Notes: a model not told the origin generated them from the letters alone. DNA of 6,618 nt from Chloroflexia bacterium (GCA_030430125.1 JAUIGA010000187.1:1-6618), one strand, 5' to 3'. Shown: positions 1 to 6,618, numbered from the stretch's first letter. Numbers and translations are program-made.

Positions 1-1624
1 CGAGGCGGCGGCGATCGCCGGAACCCTGCAACTTGGCAAGCTGATTTACCTCTACGACCAGAACCACATGACCCTCGCCGCCACGGCCAATCTCTCGTTG
101 GGCGAGGATGTCGGCGCGCGGTTCGAGGCGATGGGTTGGCATGTCCAAACCGTCGACGGTCTCGACACCGATGCTGTTCGCGAGGCGCTCGGCGCCGCGC
201 GCGGCGAATCCGGTCGCCCATCCCTCATCTGCGCGCAAACGGTCATCGGGTTCGGATCGCCGAACAAGCAGAACACCTTCGGCGTGCACGGCTCGCCGCT
301 CGGCTCCGACGAAGTCGCCCTGACCAAGGAGAACCTCGGGCTGCCGGCGGACGAGACGTTCTTCGTCTACGACGACGCGCTCGACCACTTCCGCCAGGCG
401 GTCGATCAGGGCGCCGAGGCACAGGCCCAGTGGCAGACTCGGTGGGATGCCTACCAGGCCGCCTTCCCCGCGGAGGCCGCCGAGCTGGCACAGGCAATCG
501 CCGGCGACCTTCCCGAGGGCTGGGATGCCGATATCCCGACCTGGGAACCTGATGCCAAGGGTATCGCCACCCGCAAGGCCGGCAGCGAGGTGATGAACGC
601 CTTCTACCAGAACCTGCCGACATTCATCGGCGGCTCCGCCGATCTCAACCCCTCGACCAACACCGTGCTCAAGGGCGGTGGTGATTTTATGCCACCGGGG
701 TCGGATGAGGGCGCGGACGTGCAGGGCGCGAGCGGTGGCCCGTGGGATTACACGGGACGCAACGTGCACTTCGGCATTCGCGAACATGGCATGGGCGCGA
801 TCGTCAACGGCATGGCCGCGCACGGCGGCGTGATCCCGTACAGCGCGACCTTCCTGACCTTCTCCGATTACCAGCGGCCCTCGATCCGGCTCGCCGCGCT
901 CAGCCACCTGCGCTCGATCTTCGTCTTCACGCACGACAGCGTCGCGGTCGGCGAGGACGGCCCGACCCACGAGCCGGTCGAGCACACGATGTCGCTGCGC
1001 ATGATCCCCTCCCTGCAGGTGTTCCGGCCGGCCGACGCCAACGAGACCGCGGACGCCTGGCGCATCATGATCGAGAGCGGCAAGGCATCCACCCTGATCC
1101 TGTCGCGGCAGGACCTGCCGGTGCAGGACCGGTCCGGTGCGAAGGGCGACACGCGGAACGGCGCCTACATTCTGCACGACAGTGACGGCGATCCGGACCT
1201 CATCTTCCTTGCAACCGGGTCCGAAGTTGCGCTCGCGGTCGGCGCGCGGGCGGAGCTTGCCGCCAAGGGCATCAGCGCGCGTGTTGTCAGCATGCCCTGC
1301 TGGGAGCTCTTCGACGCGCAGGACGATGCATACCGCTCCTCCGTACTCGGTGCCGCGGGGACCCCGCGCGTGTCTGTGGAAGCCGGCACCCGCATCGGGT
1401 GGGCTCGCTACACCGGCGAGAACAGCGCGCACGTTGGCATCGACCGGTACGGTGCGTCCGGGCCAGGCAACGAGGTTCTCAAGCACTTTGGCTTCTCGGT
1501 CGAGAACGTGACCGCGACTGCGCTGGAACTGCTCGGCCGGGCGGACGATGCCGCGCCGTATCGGGCCGCTGCCGACAAGCACGCCGCCGGTCCGGCACCG
1601 GCGGGCGACGAGGGCCATTCCTGA
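1..1624 (+). CDS. tkt: Transketolase, 3' part (N-terminus outside window)
   Basis: The reading frame is open from base 2 to a TGA at 1622-1624 and gives 540 residues. Bacterial transketolases are usually about 660-700 residues, so roughly the first 130-150 are upstream, including the GDG half of the thiamine diphosphate motif. The window opens at EAAAIAG and shows the other half at YDQNHM, where the Asn (window residue 21) should bind the metal. Further family marks are GSPNK and the following HGSPLG, GSADLNPST at the start of the pyrimidine-binding domain (from about residue 184), IREHGM with the catalytic Glu at residue 261, THDSVAVGEDGPTHEP (residues 310-325), and GASGPGNEVL near the C-terminus. 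Transketolase is a cytoplasmic ThDP enzyme that moves two-carbon ketol units between sugar phosphates in the non-oxidative pentose phosphate pathway. tal follows after 121 nt, which fits the role. The ATG at 68 is internal, not the start. No frameshift or missing key residue is seen. Confidence 0.96.
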   Translation, partial: EAAAIAGTLQLGKLIYLYDQNHMTLAATANLSLGEDVGARFEAMGWHVQTVDGLDTDAVREALGAARGESGRPSLICAQTVIGFGSPNKQNTFGVHGSPLGSDEVALTKENLGLPADETFFVYDDALDHFRQAVDQGAEAQAQWQTRWDAYQAAFPAEAAELAQAIAGDLPEGWDADIPTWEPDAKGIATRKAGSEVMNAFYQNLPTFIGGSADLNPSTNTVLKGGGDFMPPGSDEGADVQGASGGPWDYTGRNVHFGIREHGMGAIVNGMAAHGGVIPYSATFLTFSDYQRPSIRLAALSHLRSIFVFTHDSVAVGEDGPTHEPVEHTMSLRMIPSLQVFRPADANETADAWRIMIESGKASTLILSRQDLPVQDRSGAKGDTRNGAYILHDSDGDPDLIFLATGSEVALAVGARAELAAKGISARVVSMPCWELFDAQDDAYRSSVLGAAGTPRVSVEAGTRIGWARYTGENSAHVGIDRYGASGPGNEVLKHFGFSVENVTATALELLGRADDAAPYRAAADKHAAGPAPAGDEGHS

Positions 1625-1639
1625 TTGACATCGGAGGCT

Positions 1640-1689
1640 CTCCGTCCCGTACGGGAGGGGCTTGTCCCCTCCCGAGCCCAGGGACGGGG
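1640..1689. repeat. Two-tier inverted repeat between tkt and tal
   Basis: Seen directly: an inner perfect 9-bp stem, arm CGGGAGGGG at 1652-1660 and arm CCCCTCCCG at 1666-1674, around a 5-nt CTTGT loop. An outer 9-bp stem (one G-T wobble) pairs 1640-1648 with 1681-1689. The tiers are separated by a 3/6-nt internal loop. A shorter 12-nt palindrome, TCCCGTACGGGA (1645-1656), overlaps both stems and would compete with them. It starts 15 nt after the tkt stop and ends 56 nt before the tal ATG. No T tract follows, so it is not a classical intrinsic terminator. By inference it could be an mRNA stabiliser or processing structure that sets tal level relative to tkt, a T-less terminator or attenuator, or a copy of a dispersed palindromic (REP/MITE-like) repeat. 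Confidence 0.7.
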
Positions 1690-1732
1690 CAGACCGGTCC
1701 GTAGACAACGTGTTTGCAACGATCGGGTCCAG

Positions 1733-1738
1733 AAAGGA
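1733..1738 (+). promoter_or_regulatory. Ribosome binding site of tal
   Basis: AAAGGA lies 7 nt before the ATG at 1746. It decides the start: the frame is open further upstream to a TTG at 1662, but that 28-codon stretch overlaps the inverted repeat, has no Shine-Dalgarno sequence and has no counterpart in the transaldolase family. Confidence 0.8.
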
Positions 1739-1745
1739 CATCCCC

Positions 1746-2876
1746 ATGACCAACACCATCAAGCGGCTCCACGCCGAACAGGACCAAAGCGTCTGGCAGG
1801 ACGACATCAGCCGCGACATGCTCCAGCAGGGCACCCTGCAGCGGGCGATCGCGGAGACCGGCGTTCGGGGCGTGACCTCGAATCCGACCATCTTCCAGAA
1901 GGCGATCGCGGCCGGGCATGCCTACGACGAGGACATCCGCCACATGCTCGGCAAGGACACATCGCCCGCCGACGTGTTTCAGGCGCTCGCCGTGCAGGAC
2001 ATCAAGGATGCCTGCGATCTCTTCCGTCCCATCTATGACGAAAGCGACGGCGGCGACGGCTTCGTTTCGATCGAGGTGCTGCCGAGCCTGGCGCGCGACA
2101 CCGACGGGACCCTCGCGAATGCGCGCGAGCTCTGGCGCGCCGTTGACCGCCCGAACCTGATGGTGAAGGTGCCCGGCACGAAAGAGGGCTGGCCAGCGAT
2201 CGAGCAACTCCTTGCCGAAGGCATCAACATCAACATCACCCTGCTCTTCTCGCTCGCGAACTACGAGCAGGTCGCTCGCGCCTATGTCGCCGCCCTCGCC
2301 GCGCGCGACGCCGCCGGGCAGCCGGTGGATCGGCTCGCGTCGGTCGCCTCGTTCTTTGTGAGCCGGGTCGACACCGCCGCCGACAAGGCGATCGACGAGA
2401 AGATCGCGGCGGGCAACACGGGGATCGCCGACCTCAAGGGACGGGTGGCCGTCGCGAACGCACAGCTGGCCTACAAGACCTTCGAGGATATCTTCGGCGG
2501 CGACACGTTCAAGGCGCTGGCGGCCAAGGGTGCCAAGGTGCAGCGCCCGCTCTGGGCCAGCACCGGCACCAAGAACCCCGAGTACAGCGACACCCTCTAC
2601 GTCGACACGCTCATCGGGCCGCACACGGTCAACACCATGCCGCTCAAGACGATCGAGGCGTTCCTCGATCACGGCACCGTCGCGCGCACGGTCGATGCCA
2701 GTTACGGCGAGGCTGCACGCGTACTGACCCGACTGGAGGAGGCCGGGATCTCGCTGGACGCGATCACGGCGAAGCTGGAGGACGACGGCATTGATGCCTT
2801 CGCGGCTTCCTATGACGAGCTCCTTGCTGGTGTCGAAGAGAAGAAGTCCGCACTCGCCGCCACCGGCGACGACTAG
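1746..2876 (+). CDS. tal: Transaldolase (long, mycobacterial-type)
   Basis: Encodes 376 residues from ATG 1746 to TAG 2874-2876. Transaldolase is a cytoplasmic class I aldolase-type TIM barrel that moves a dihydroxyacetone unit from sedoheptulose-7-phosphate to glyceraldehyde-3-phosphate, giving erythrose-4-phosphate and fructose-6-phosphate; no cofactor is needed. Visible marks are SVWQDDISRDML near the N-terminus, GVTSNPTIF (TSNPTIF at residues 44-50), EVLPSLARDT, and the active-site strand NLMVKVPGT with the Schiff-base Lys at residue 141. Further on are ININITLLFSL, SFFVSRVDTAAD and RPLWASTGTKNP (S272-K276). About 370 residues is normal for the long form found in actinobacteria and relatives; the short enteric TalB type is nearer 317. 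The protein is free-standing, not fused to phosphoglucose isomerase as in some relatives. The start is fixed by the Shine-Dalgarno sequence at 1733-1738. It sits between tkt and gnd on the same strand, consistent with a pathway cluster. Confidence 0.97.
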   Translation: MTNTIKRLHAEQDQSVWQDDISRDMLQQGTLQRAIAETGVRGVTSNPTIFQKAIAAGHAYDEDIRHMLGKDTSPADVFQALAVQDIKDACDLFRPIYDESDGGDGFVSIEVLPSLARDTDGTLANARELWRAVDRPNLMVKVPGTKEGWPAIEQLLAEGININITLLFSLANYEQVARAYVAALAARDAAGQPVDRLASVASFFVSRVDTAADKAIDEKIAAGNTGIADLKGRVAVANAQLAYKTFEDIFGGDTFKALAAKGAKVQRPLWASTGTKNPEYSDTLYVDTLIGPHTVNTMPLKTIEAFLDHGTVARTVDASYGEAARVLTRLEEAGISLDAITAKLEDDGIDAFAASYDELLAGVEEKKSALAATGDD

Positions 2877-3017
2877 GCGTTTTAGTCGGGATTGCCGGTC
2901 CTGTCACATTCGCGCAGTGGCGGCCCCTGTGTCTGTCTCGGTGTCACGATGAGCCGACAAAGGGTCCGCCGCTCCGTGGCCGATGTTCACGCTGACCCAG
3001 CCATCGAATCAGATCAT

Positions 3018-3022
3018 GGAGA
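3018..3022 (+). promoter_or_regulatory. Ribosome binding site of gnd
   Basis: GGAGA lies 7 nt before ATG 3030. A GTG at 3027 directly precedes that ATG but would be only 4 nt from the site. In-frame starts further upstream (ATG 2949, TTG 2892) have no such site and would add residues with no match to the NAD(P)-binding fold, so ATG 3030 is chosen. Confidence 0.75.
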
Positions 3023-3029
3023 ACTCGTG

Positions 3030-4502
3030 ATGACGCAGGAGAATCAGGTTCGGCACGTCGGCGTCGTTGGGTTGGCTGTGATGGGCGCCAACCTCGCCCT
3101 CAACATCGCCCGGAACGGCTTCGCCCCGGCGGTCTACAACCGCACCGCCAGCGTCACCGACGAATTCCTCGGCGGCGACGCCCGCGAGACTGACATCCTC
3201 GGCACATCGTCGATCGCCGAGCTGGTGGGGGCGCTGGAACGTCCCCGGCGCATCGTCCTCATGGTGAAGGCCGGCCCGGCCGTAGACGCCGTGATCGAGG
3301 AGCTCGCGCCACATCTCGAGCCGGGCGACATTCTCATCGACGGCGGCAACTCGTTCTTCCAGGACACCGACCGGCGATCGCGCGATCTCGCGAACCGCGG
3401 CTTCAACTTCGTCGGCATGGGGGTGTCGGGCGGCGAAGAAGGCGCGCTGTGGGGGCCGAGCCTGATGCCGGGCGGTCCGGCGGAGGCGTACGCCGCGCTG
3501 GAACCGATGTTGACCGCCATCGCGGCGGTGTCCGACTCCGGGCCATGTGTGACCCACATCGGGCCGGGCGCATCCGGGCACTACGTCAAGATGGTCCACA
3601 ACGGGATCGAATACGGCGACATGCAGCTCATCGCCGAGACCTACGACATCATGCGCCGCGCCCTGGGTATGACCGCCCCGGAGATCGCCGCGGTCTTCGA
3701 TCGATGGAACACGGGCAAGCTCGAGTCGTTTCTGGTCGAGATCACCGCCACCGTCCTGCGATACATCGATCCAGACACCGGAAAGCCGCTGGTCGACGTC
3801 ATCGCCGATCAGGCGGAGCAGAAGGGCACCGGCCGCTGGACCAGCCAGAACTCCTTCGAGCTCGGCACGCCCACACCGGTGATCAATGCCGCCGTGATCG
3901 CCCGCGGACTCTCGTCCATGAAGGACAAGCGAGTCGCCGCCAGCGCAGTCCTGACGGGGCCGGAGTCGAACGGCGAACTTGCACCGGTTGCCGACCGCGA
4001 CGCGGTGATCGACATCCTCGAGGATGCCCTCTACTTCGCCAAGATCTCGTCGTACGCGCAGGGCATGGCGTTGCTGCGGGCCGCTTCCGACGAGTACGAC
4101 TGGTATCTCGATCTTTCCGAGATTGCCCGCATCTGGAAAGCGGGGTGCATCATCCGGGCACGCCTGCTCGACCCGATCATGCAGGCGTTTCGCGGCAGCC
4201 AGAAGATTGACAACCTGATGCTCGACCCGTTCTTCACCGCGGCAATCAATGACGGACAGCCCCACATCCGCAGGGCGCTGCACATCGCGCTCGACTACGG
4301 CATTCCCACACCGGCCCTGAGCTGGGCGCTCAACTACGTGGATAGCTATCGGCAGGAACACCTGCCGGCCAACCTGATCCAGGCGCAGCGCGACTTCTTC
4401 GGTGCGCACACCTACCGTCGGCTTGACCGGGACGGAGTCTTCCACACCGAATGGGCCAGCGCCGACCTGGTGACCGGTGACGGCGCGGCTTCAGGCAGCT
4501 GA
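3030..4502 (+). CDS. gnd: 6-phosphogluconate dehydrogenase, decarboxylating
   Basis: Encodes 490 residues, within the usual range (about 468-490) of the long dimeric family. It oxidises and decarboxylates 6-phosphogluconate to ribulose-5-phosphate and CO2 with reduction of NADP+, in the cytoplasm. The N-terminal Rossmann domain starts at once with GVVGLAVMGANLALN (G11-G14, M18-G19). NRT at residues 37-39 matches the residues that hold the 2'-phosphate of NADP+ in characterised enzymes, so NADP+ preference is inferred. Then come LIDGGNSFFQDT and the substrate loop GMGVSGGEEGALWGPSLMPGG (about residues 130-150). The helix KMVHNGIEYGDMQ carries catalytic Lys187 and His190-Asn191. The C-terminal helical domain has the signature EQKGTGRWTSQNS (Lys265) and a normal tail through YRRLDRDGVFHTEW. 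Neighbours tal and zwf belong to the same pathway; the gap to zwf is 83 nt. Nothing is broken. Confidence 0.97.
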   Translation: MTQENQVRHVGVVGLAVMGANLALNIARNGFAPAVYNRTASVTDEFLGGDARETDILGTSSIAELVGALERPRRIVLMVKAGPAVDAVIEELAPHLEPGDILIDGGNSFFQDTDRRSRDLANRGFNFVGMGVSGGEEGALWGPSLMPGGPAEAYAALEPMLTAIAAVSDSGPCVTHIGPGASGHYVKMVHNGIEYGDMQLIAETYDIMRRALGMTAPEIAAVFDRWNTGKLESFLVEITATVLRYIDPDTGKPLVDVIADQAEQKGTGRWTSQNSFELGTPTPVINAAVIARGLSSMKDKRVAASAVLTGPESNGELAPVADRDAVIDILEDALYFAKISSYAQGMALLRAASDEYDWYLDLSEIARIWKAGCIIRARLLDPIMQAFRGSQKIDNLMLDPFFTAAINDGQPHIRRALHIALDYGIPTPALSWALNYVDSYRQEHLPANLIQAQRDFFGAHTYRRLDRDGVFHTEWASADLVTGDGAASGS

Positions 4503-4574
4503 GCTCGACCCTCGCGCAACCCAACGCCGAGCCTGCTGGGTGAGGCGAACGACCAGCAACCTCCATCTCCCGGC

Positions 4575-4580
4575 AGGAAA
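4575..4580 (+). promoter_or_regulatory. Ribosome binding site of zwf
   Basis: AGGAAA ends 5 nt before ATG 4586 (7 nt counted from its AGGA core). Its spacing supports ATG 4586 as the real start, and with it the N-terminal extension of the G6PDH, rather than an internal start nearer the Rossmann fold. Confidence 0.7.
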
Positions 4581-4585
4581 CGCCC

Positions 4586-6235
4586 ATGAGTGAGACCAGA
4601 ACCCGGCCGACCGAATACGACTACGCAACCGACAGCCAGGGCGACATCGACCATGTCGGGCACCAGTTCGACGCCGCCGAGCCGATCGGTGTGGCGAGCA
4701 CCAACCCACTTCGTGGGGGACTCAGGCTCGAACGTGCCCCGGCACCATGTGTCATGGTGATCTTCGGTGTCACTGGCGACCTCACGGCCCGCAAGCTCAT
4801 GCCCGCCCTCTACGATCTCGCCGTCGGTTATCCCCTGCCCGAGGGTTTCTCCATCGTCGGGGTAGCCCGCCGCGACTGGAATGACGAGACCTTCCGCGAG
4901 CACATGCGCGAAGCCGTCGAGAAGGGTGCGCGCACGCCGGTGACCGACGAGTCGTGGAAGCTCTTCAGCCAGGCGCTCTTCTATGTGAGTGGCACGTTTG
5001 ACGACGAAAACACCTACACCGACCTGCGGGACCGGCTCGATGTGATCGACCAGCAACGGCGCGCCCAGGGGAATCGCCTGTTCTATCTCGCCACGTCGCC
5101 AACCTGGTACGGCCCCATCATCGGCCACCTCGGCGCGTCGAAGCTCGCGGCGCGCCAGGACATTTACTGGAACCGTGCCGACAGCTGGAACCGCATCGTC
5201 GTCGAGAAACCCTTCGGGAAGGACGTCGATACCGCCCGCGCGCTGAACGCCGAGATCGGCGCCGTGTTCTCGGAGCGGCAGATCTACCGCATCGACCACT
5301 ACCTTGGCAAGGAGACGGTCCAGAACGTCCTCGCCTTCCGCTTCGCCAACACCCTCTTCGAGCCGGTATGGAATCGGCAGTATGTGGACCACGTGCAAAT
5401 CACGGTTGCCGAATCGATCGGCGTCGAAGGTCGCGGCGGCTACTACGAAGAGGCGGGCGCGCTGCGCGACATGGTCCAGAGCCACATCCTGCAACTGCTC
5501 TCCGTGATCGCGATGGAGCCGCCGGCGCTCTTCAACGGCAACGCGCTGCGCGACGAGAAGGTCAAGGTGCTGCGCGCCGTGGAGCCCCCGCTGGGCGAGA
5601 AGGTCAACGAGCTCACCGTCCGCGGCCGCTACGAGGCGGGCTATGTCGGTGGCCGCTCCGTCCCCGCCTACCGCGACGAGAAGGATGTCAGCCCGCAGTC
5701 TCGGACCGAAACCTATGTCGCCATGAAGCTGAATATCGACAACTGGCGCTGGGCTGGCGTGCCGTTCTACCTGCGTACCGGCAAGCGGTTGCCCCGGCGC
5801 GTGACCGAAATCGCCATCGAGTTCAAACAGGTGCCGCACCTGATGTTCCAGTCGATCGGCAACGTCGATATCACGCCCAATGTGATCAGCATGCGAATCC
5901 AGCCCGACGAGGGCATCGCCCTCAAGTTCGCCGCCAAGGTTCCGGGTCCGAACACCCAGTTGCGTCCCGTGCGCATGGATTTCCTCTATGGTCAGTCGTT
6001 CGGCGAGGCTGGTCCAGACGCCTACGAGCGCCTGTTGCTCGATGCGATGCTCGGCGATCCGACACTGTTCGCCCGGCGCGACGAGGTAGAGACCGCCTGG
6101 TCGCTGATGCAGCCGATCCTTGACGGGTGGGACGAATTGCCAGTGCCGATCTACCCCTACGAATCCGGCACCTGGGGGCCGACGAAGGGCGACCAGCTCC
6201 TCGGGCGCGACCACCATGTCTGGCGCCGCCCGTAG
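4586..6235 (+). CDS. zwf: Glucose-6-phosphate 1-dehydrogenase
   Basis: Encodes 549 residues; the family is usually about 480-515. It catalyses the first step of the oxidative pentose phosphate pathway, glucose-6-phosphate to 6-phosphogluconolactone with NADP+ reduction, in the cytoplasm. The nucleotide-binding motif GVTGDLTARKL begins at residue 61 and is followed by VGVARRDW (about 91-98); the Arg pair here suggests NADP+ use. VEKPFG lies at 206-211, the signature DHYLGKE at 237-243 and VEGRGGYYEEAGALRDM before the presumed catalytic His300. LRTGKRLPRR and the GDPTLFARRDEVETAW region complete the C-terminal domain, which ends in WRRP. The first 50 or so residues are polar and acidic, include NPLRGG just before the fold, and explain the extra length. 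Residue 299, before His300, is Ser where I expect Asn in well-known members. opcA follows 156 nt downstream, a partnership known from cyanobacteria and actinobacteria. Confidence 0.97.
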   Translation: MSETRTRPTEYDYATDSQGDIDHVGHQFDAAEPIGVASTNPLRGGLRLERAPAPCVMVIFGVTGDLTARKLMPALYDLAVGYPLPEGFSIVGVARRDWNDETFREHMREAVEKGARTPVTDESWKLFSQALFYVSGTFDDENTYTDLRDRLDVIDQQRRAQGNRLFYLATSPTWYGPIIGHLGASKLAARQDIYWNRADSWNRIVVEKPFGKDVDTARALNAEIGAVFSERQIYRIDHYLGKETVQNVLAFRFANTLFEPVWNRQYVDHVQITVAESIGVEGRGGYYEEAGALRDMVQSHILQLLSVIAMEPPALFNGNALRDEKVKVLRAVEPPLGEKVNELTVRGRYEAGYVGGRSVPAYRDEKDVSPQSRTETYVAMKLNIDNWRWAGVPFYLRTGKRLPRRVTEIAIEFKQVPHLMFQSIGNVDITPNVISMRIQPDEGIALKFAAKVPGPNTQLRPVRMDFLYGQSFGEAGPDAYERLLLDAMLGDPTLFARRDEVETAWSLMQPILDGWDELPVPIYPYESGTWGPTKGDQLLGRDHHVWRRP

Positions 6236-6346
6236 ACGGATTGGCGATCGTTTCGGTCGATCGTGCGGAGGTCACGTCCTCTCCCGCCGACCGGCCGGAA
6301 CTACGCGCTATTCACGTACGGCCGACCCTTGTGGCCACCCTGACCG

Positions 6347-6367
6347 GGGCCGGGACGAGCCCGGCCC
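6347..6367. repeat. GC-rich hairpin upstream of opcA
   Basis: Perfect 8-bp all-G/C stem: GGGCCGGG at 6347-6354 pairs with CCCGGCCC at 6360-6367 around a 5-nt ACGAG loop. It ends 24 nt before the opcA ATG and is followed by ATACGAGATACAGG, not by a T tract. It is too far from the start to mask the ATG itself but is close to the ribosome landing area. By inference it may lower or tune opcA translation, stabilise the processed mRNA end, or act as a T-less terminator after zwf. A weaker hairpin (CGATCG at 6245-6250 and 6258-6263, 7-nt loop) follows the zwf stop in the same gap. I see no clear promoter in 6236-6391. Confidence 0.55.
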
Positions 6368-6391
6368 ATACGAGATACAGGTACAGTCGCC

Positions 6392-6618
6392 ATGGCACAG
6401 ACACCCAGCACCAAACCGGTTCTTGCCTCCACCTGGCAGTCCGATACACTCGACACCGGTACCATCCACGACGAGCTCAATCGTCTCTGGTCAGAGCTGG
6501 GCGGACCGCCGCACGGTGGCGATGCACCCGGCGAGATGGTGGCGGAATCTCACTTCGGCGGTGGCGGGCTCATGCGCGCCAACACGCTCAACCTGATCGC
6601 GGTCGCCAACGATATGCG
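6392..6618 (+). CDS. opcA: OpcA, G6PDH assembly/activator protein, 5' part
   Basis: The frame is open from ATG 6392 to the window edge: 75 codons plus two bases, with the C-terminus outside. The start of the product reads MAQTPSTKPVLAS, then TWQSDTLDTGTIHDELNRLW (residues 14-33), a Gly/Pro-rich linker, and RANTLNLIAVAND. A Trp-containing opening, an LxxLW helix and an R-x-x-TLNL strand fit the N-terminal domain of the OpcA family. In cyanobacteria OpcA is a soluble partner that helps assemble or activate glucose-6-phosphate dehydrogenase. Position directly after zwf on the same strand is the strongest support. The Shine-Dalgarno sequence is weak (ACAGG, ending about 10 nt before the ATG), so translation may be modest or the exact start may differ. 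The family call rests on a short N-terminal piece plus context; the full protein, usually 300-400 residues, would settle it. Confidence 0.8.
   Translation, partial: MAQTPSTKPVLASTWQSDTLDTGTIHDELNRLWSELGGPPHGGDAPGEMVAESHFGGGGLMRANTLNLIAVANDM

Noticed and set aside
1662..1745. Upstream extension of tal to TTG 1662
   Set aside because: It starts inside the hairpin loop and lacks a ribosome binding site; the family begins near the residues encoded from 1746.
1479..2672. A 397-codon open frame on the minus strand, antisense to tkt end and tal
   Set aside because: It runs across two genes and the structured gap between them, has no recognisable domain and is explained by base composition.
2892..3029. 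Upstream extension of gnd to TTG 2892 or ATG 2949
   Set aside because: The added residues are Arg/Ser-rich, unlike any 6PGDH N-terminus, and neither start has a ribosome binding site; ATG 3030 has one at good spacing and begins directly before the NADP-binding fold.
2877..3029. A promoter or terminator in the tal-gnd gap
   Set aside because: A TTGCCG at 2892 could be a weak -35, but no acceptable -10 lies 16-18 nt downstream, and no stem with a T tract is present.
3009..4445. A 478-codon open frame on the minus strand, antisense to gnd
   Set aside because: Same reason: it covers the conserved gnd gene and has the Arg/Asp/Val-rich composition of a shadow frame.
4412..6217. A 601-codon open frame on the minus strand, antisense to zwf
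   Set aside because: It mirrors a conserved enzyme gene in high-G+C DNA, where codon bias keeps antisense frames open. Its translation resembles no family I know and the plus-strand gene is certain.
1..6618. CRISPR array, tRNA or rRNA gene, insertion sequence, phage or defence gene
   Set aside because: No spaced repeats, cloverleaf, transposase-like frame or unexplained long coding stretch was seen; coding and short gaps account for the whole window.

Overview
The window is a compact, one-strand cluster of pentose phosphate pathway genes on high-G+C DNA (about two thirds G+C by eye). In order it holds the 3' part of a transketolase gene (tkt), a complete transaldolase (tal), a complete decarboxylating 6-phosphogluconate dehydrogenase (gnd), a complete glucose-6-phosphate dehydrogenase (zwf), and the first 75 codons of opcA, the G6PDH assembly/activator protein. 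Both end genes run off the window.

The transaldolase is the long 'mycobacterial-type' form, and zwf is followed by opcA. Together with the base composition, this points to a high-G+C bacterium of the Actinomycetota or Chloroflexota (Thermomicrobia-like) type. gnd lies inside the cluster, unlike the familiar actinobacterial order tkt-tal-zwf-opcA-pgl. This makes me lean towards a Chloroflexota or deep actinobacterial lineage, but the sequence alone does not settle it.

Layout: tkt 1-1624 (partial); a 121-nt gap with a strong two-tier inverted repeat; tal 1746-2876; a 153-nt gap with no convincing signal; gnd 3030-4502; an 83-nt gap; zwf 4586-6235; a 156-nt gap with an 8-bp all-G/C hairpin near its end; opcA 6392 to the window edge (partial). 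tal, gnd and zwf each have a purine-rich Shine-Dalgarno sequence about 7 nt before the ATG; that of opcA is weak. The gaps are wide for a tight operon, so co-transcription is likely but not proven. No intrinsic terminator with a T tract is visible.

Together, Zwf (with OpcA) and Gnd form the oxidative branch: glucose-6-phosphate to 6-phosphogluconate (via a lactonase not seen here) to ribulose-5-phosphate plus CO2, making two NADPH. Tkt and Tal recycle pentose phosphates to fructose-6-phosphate and glyceraldehyde-3-phosphate. The enzymes look intact and ordinary. I found no undescribed system; the most interesting non-coding feature is the structured inverted repeat between tkt and tal.
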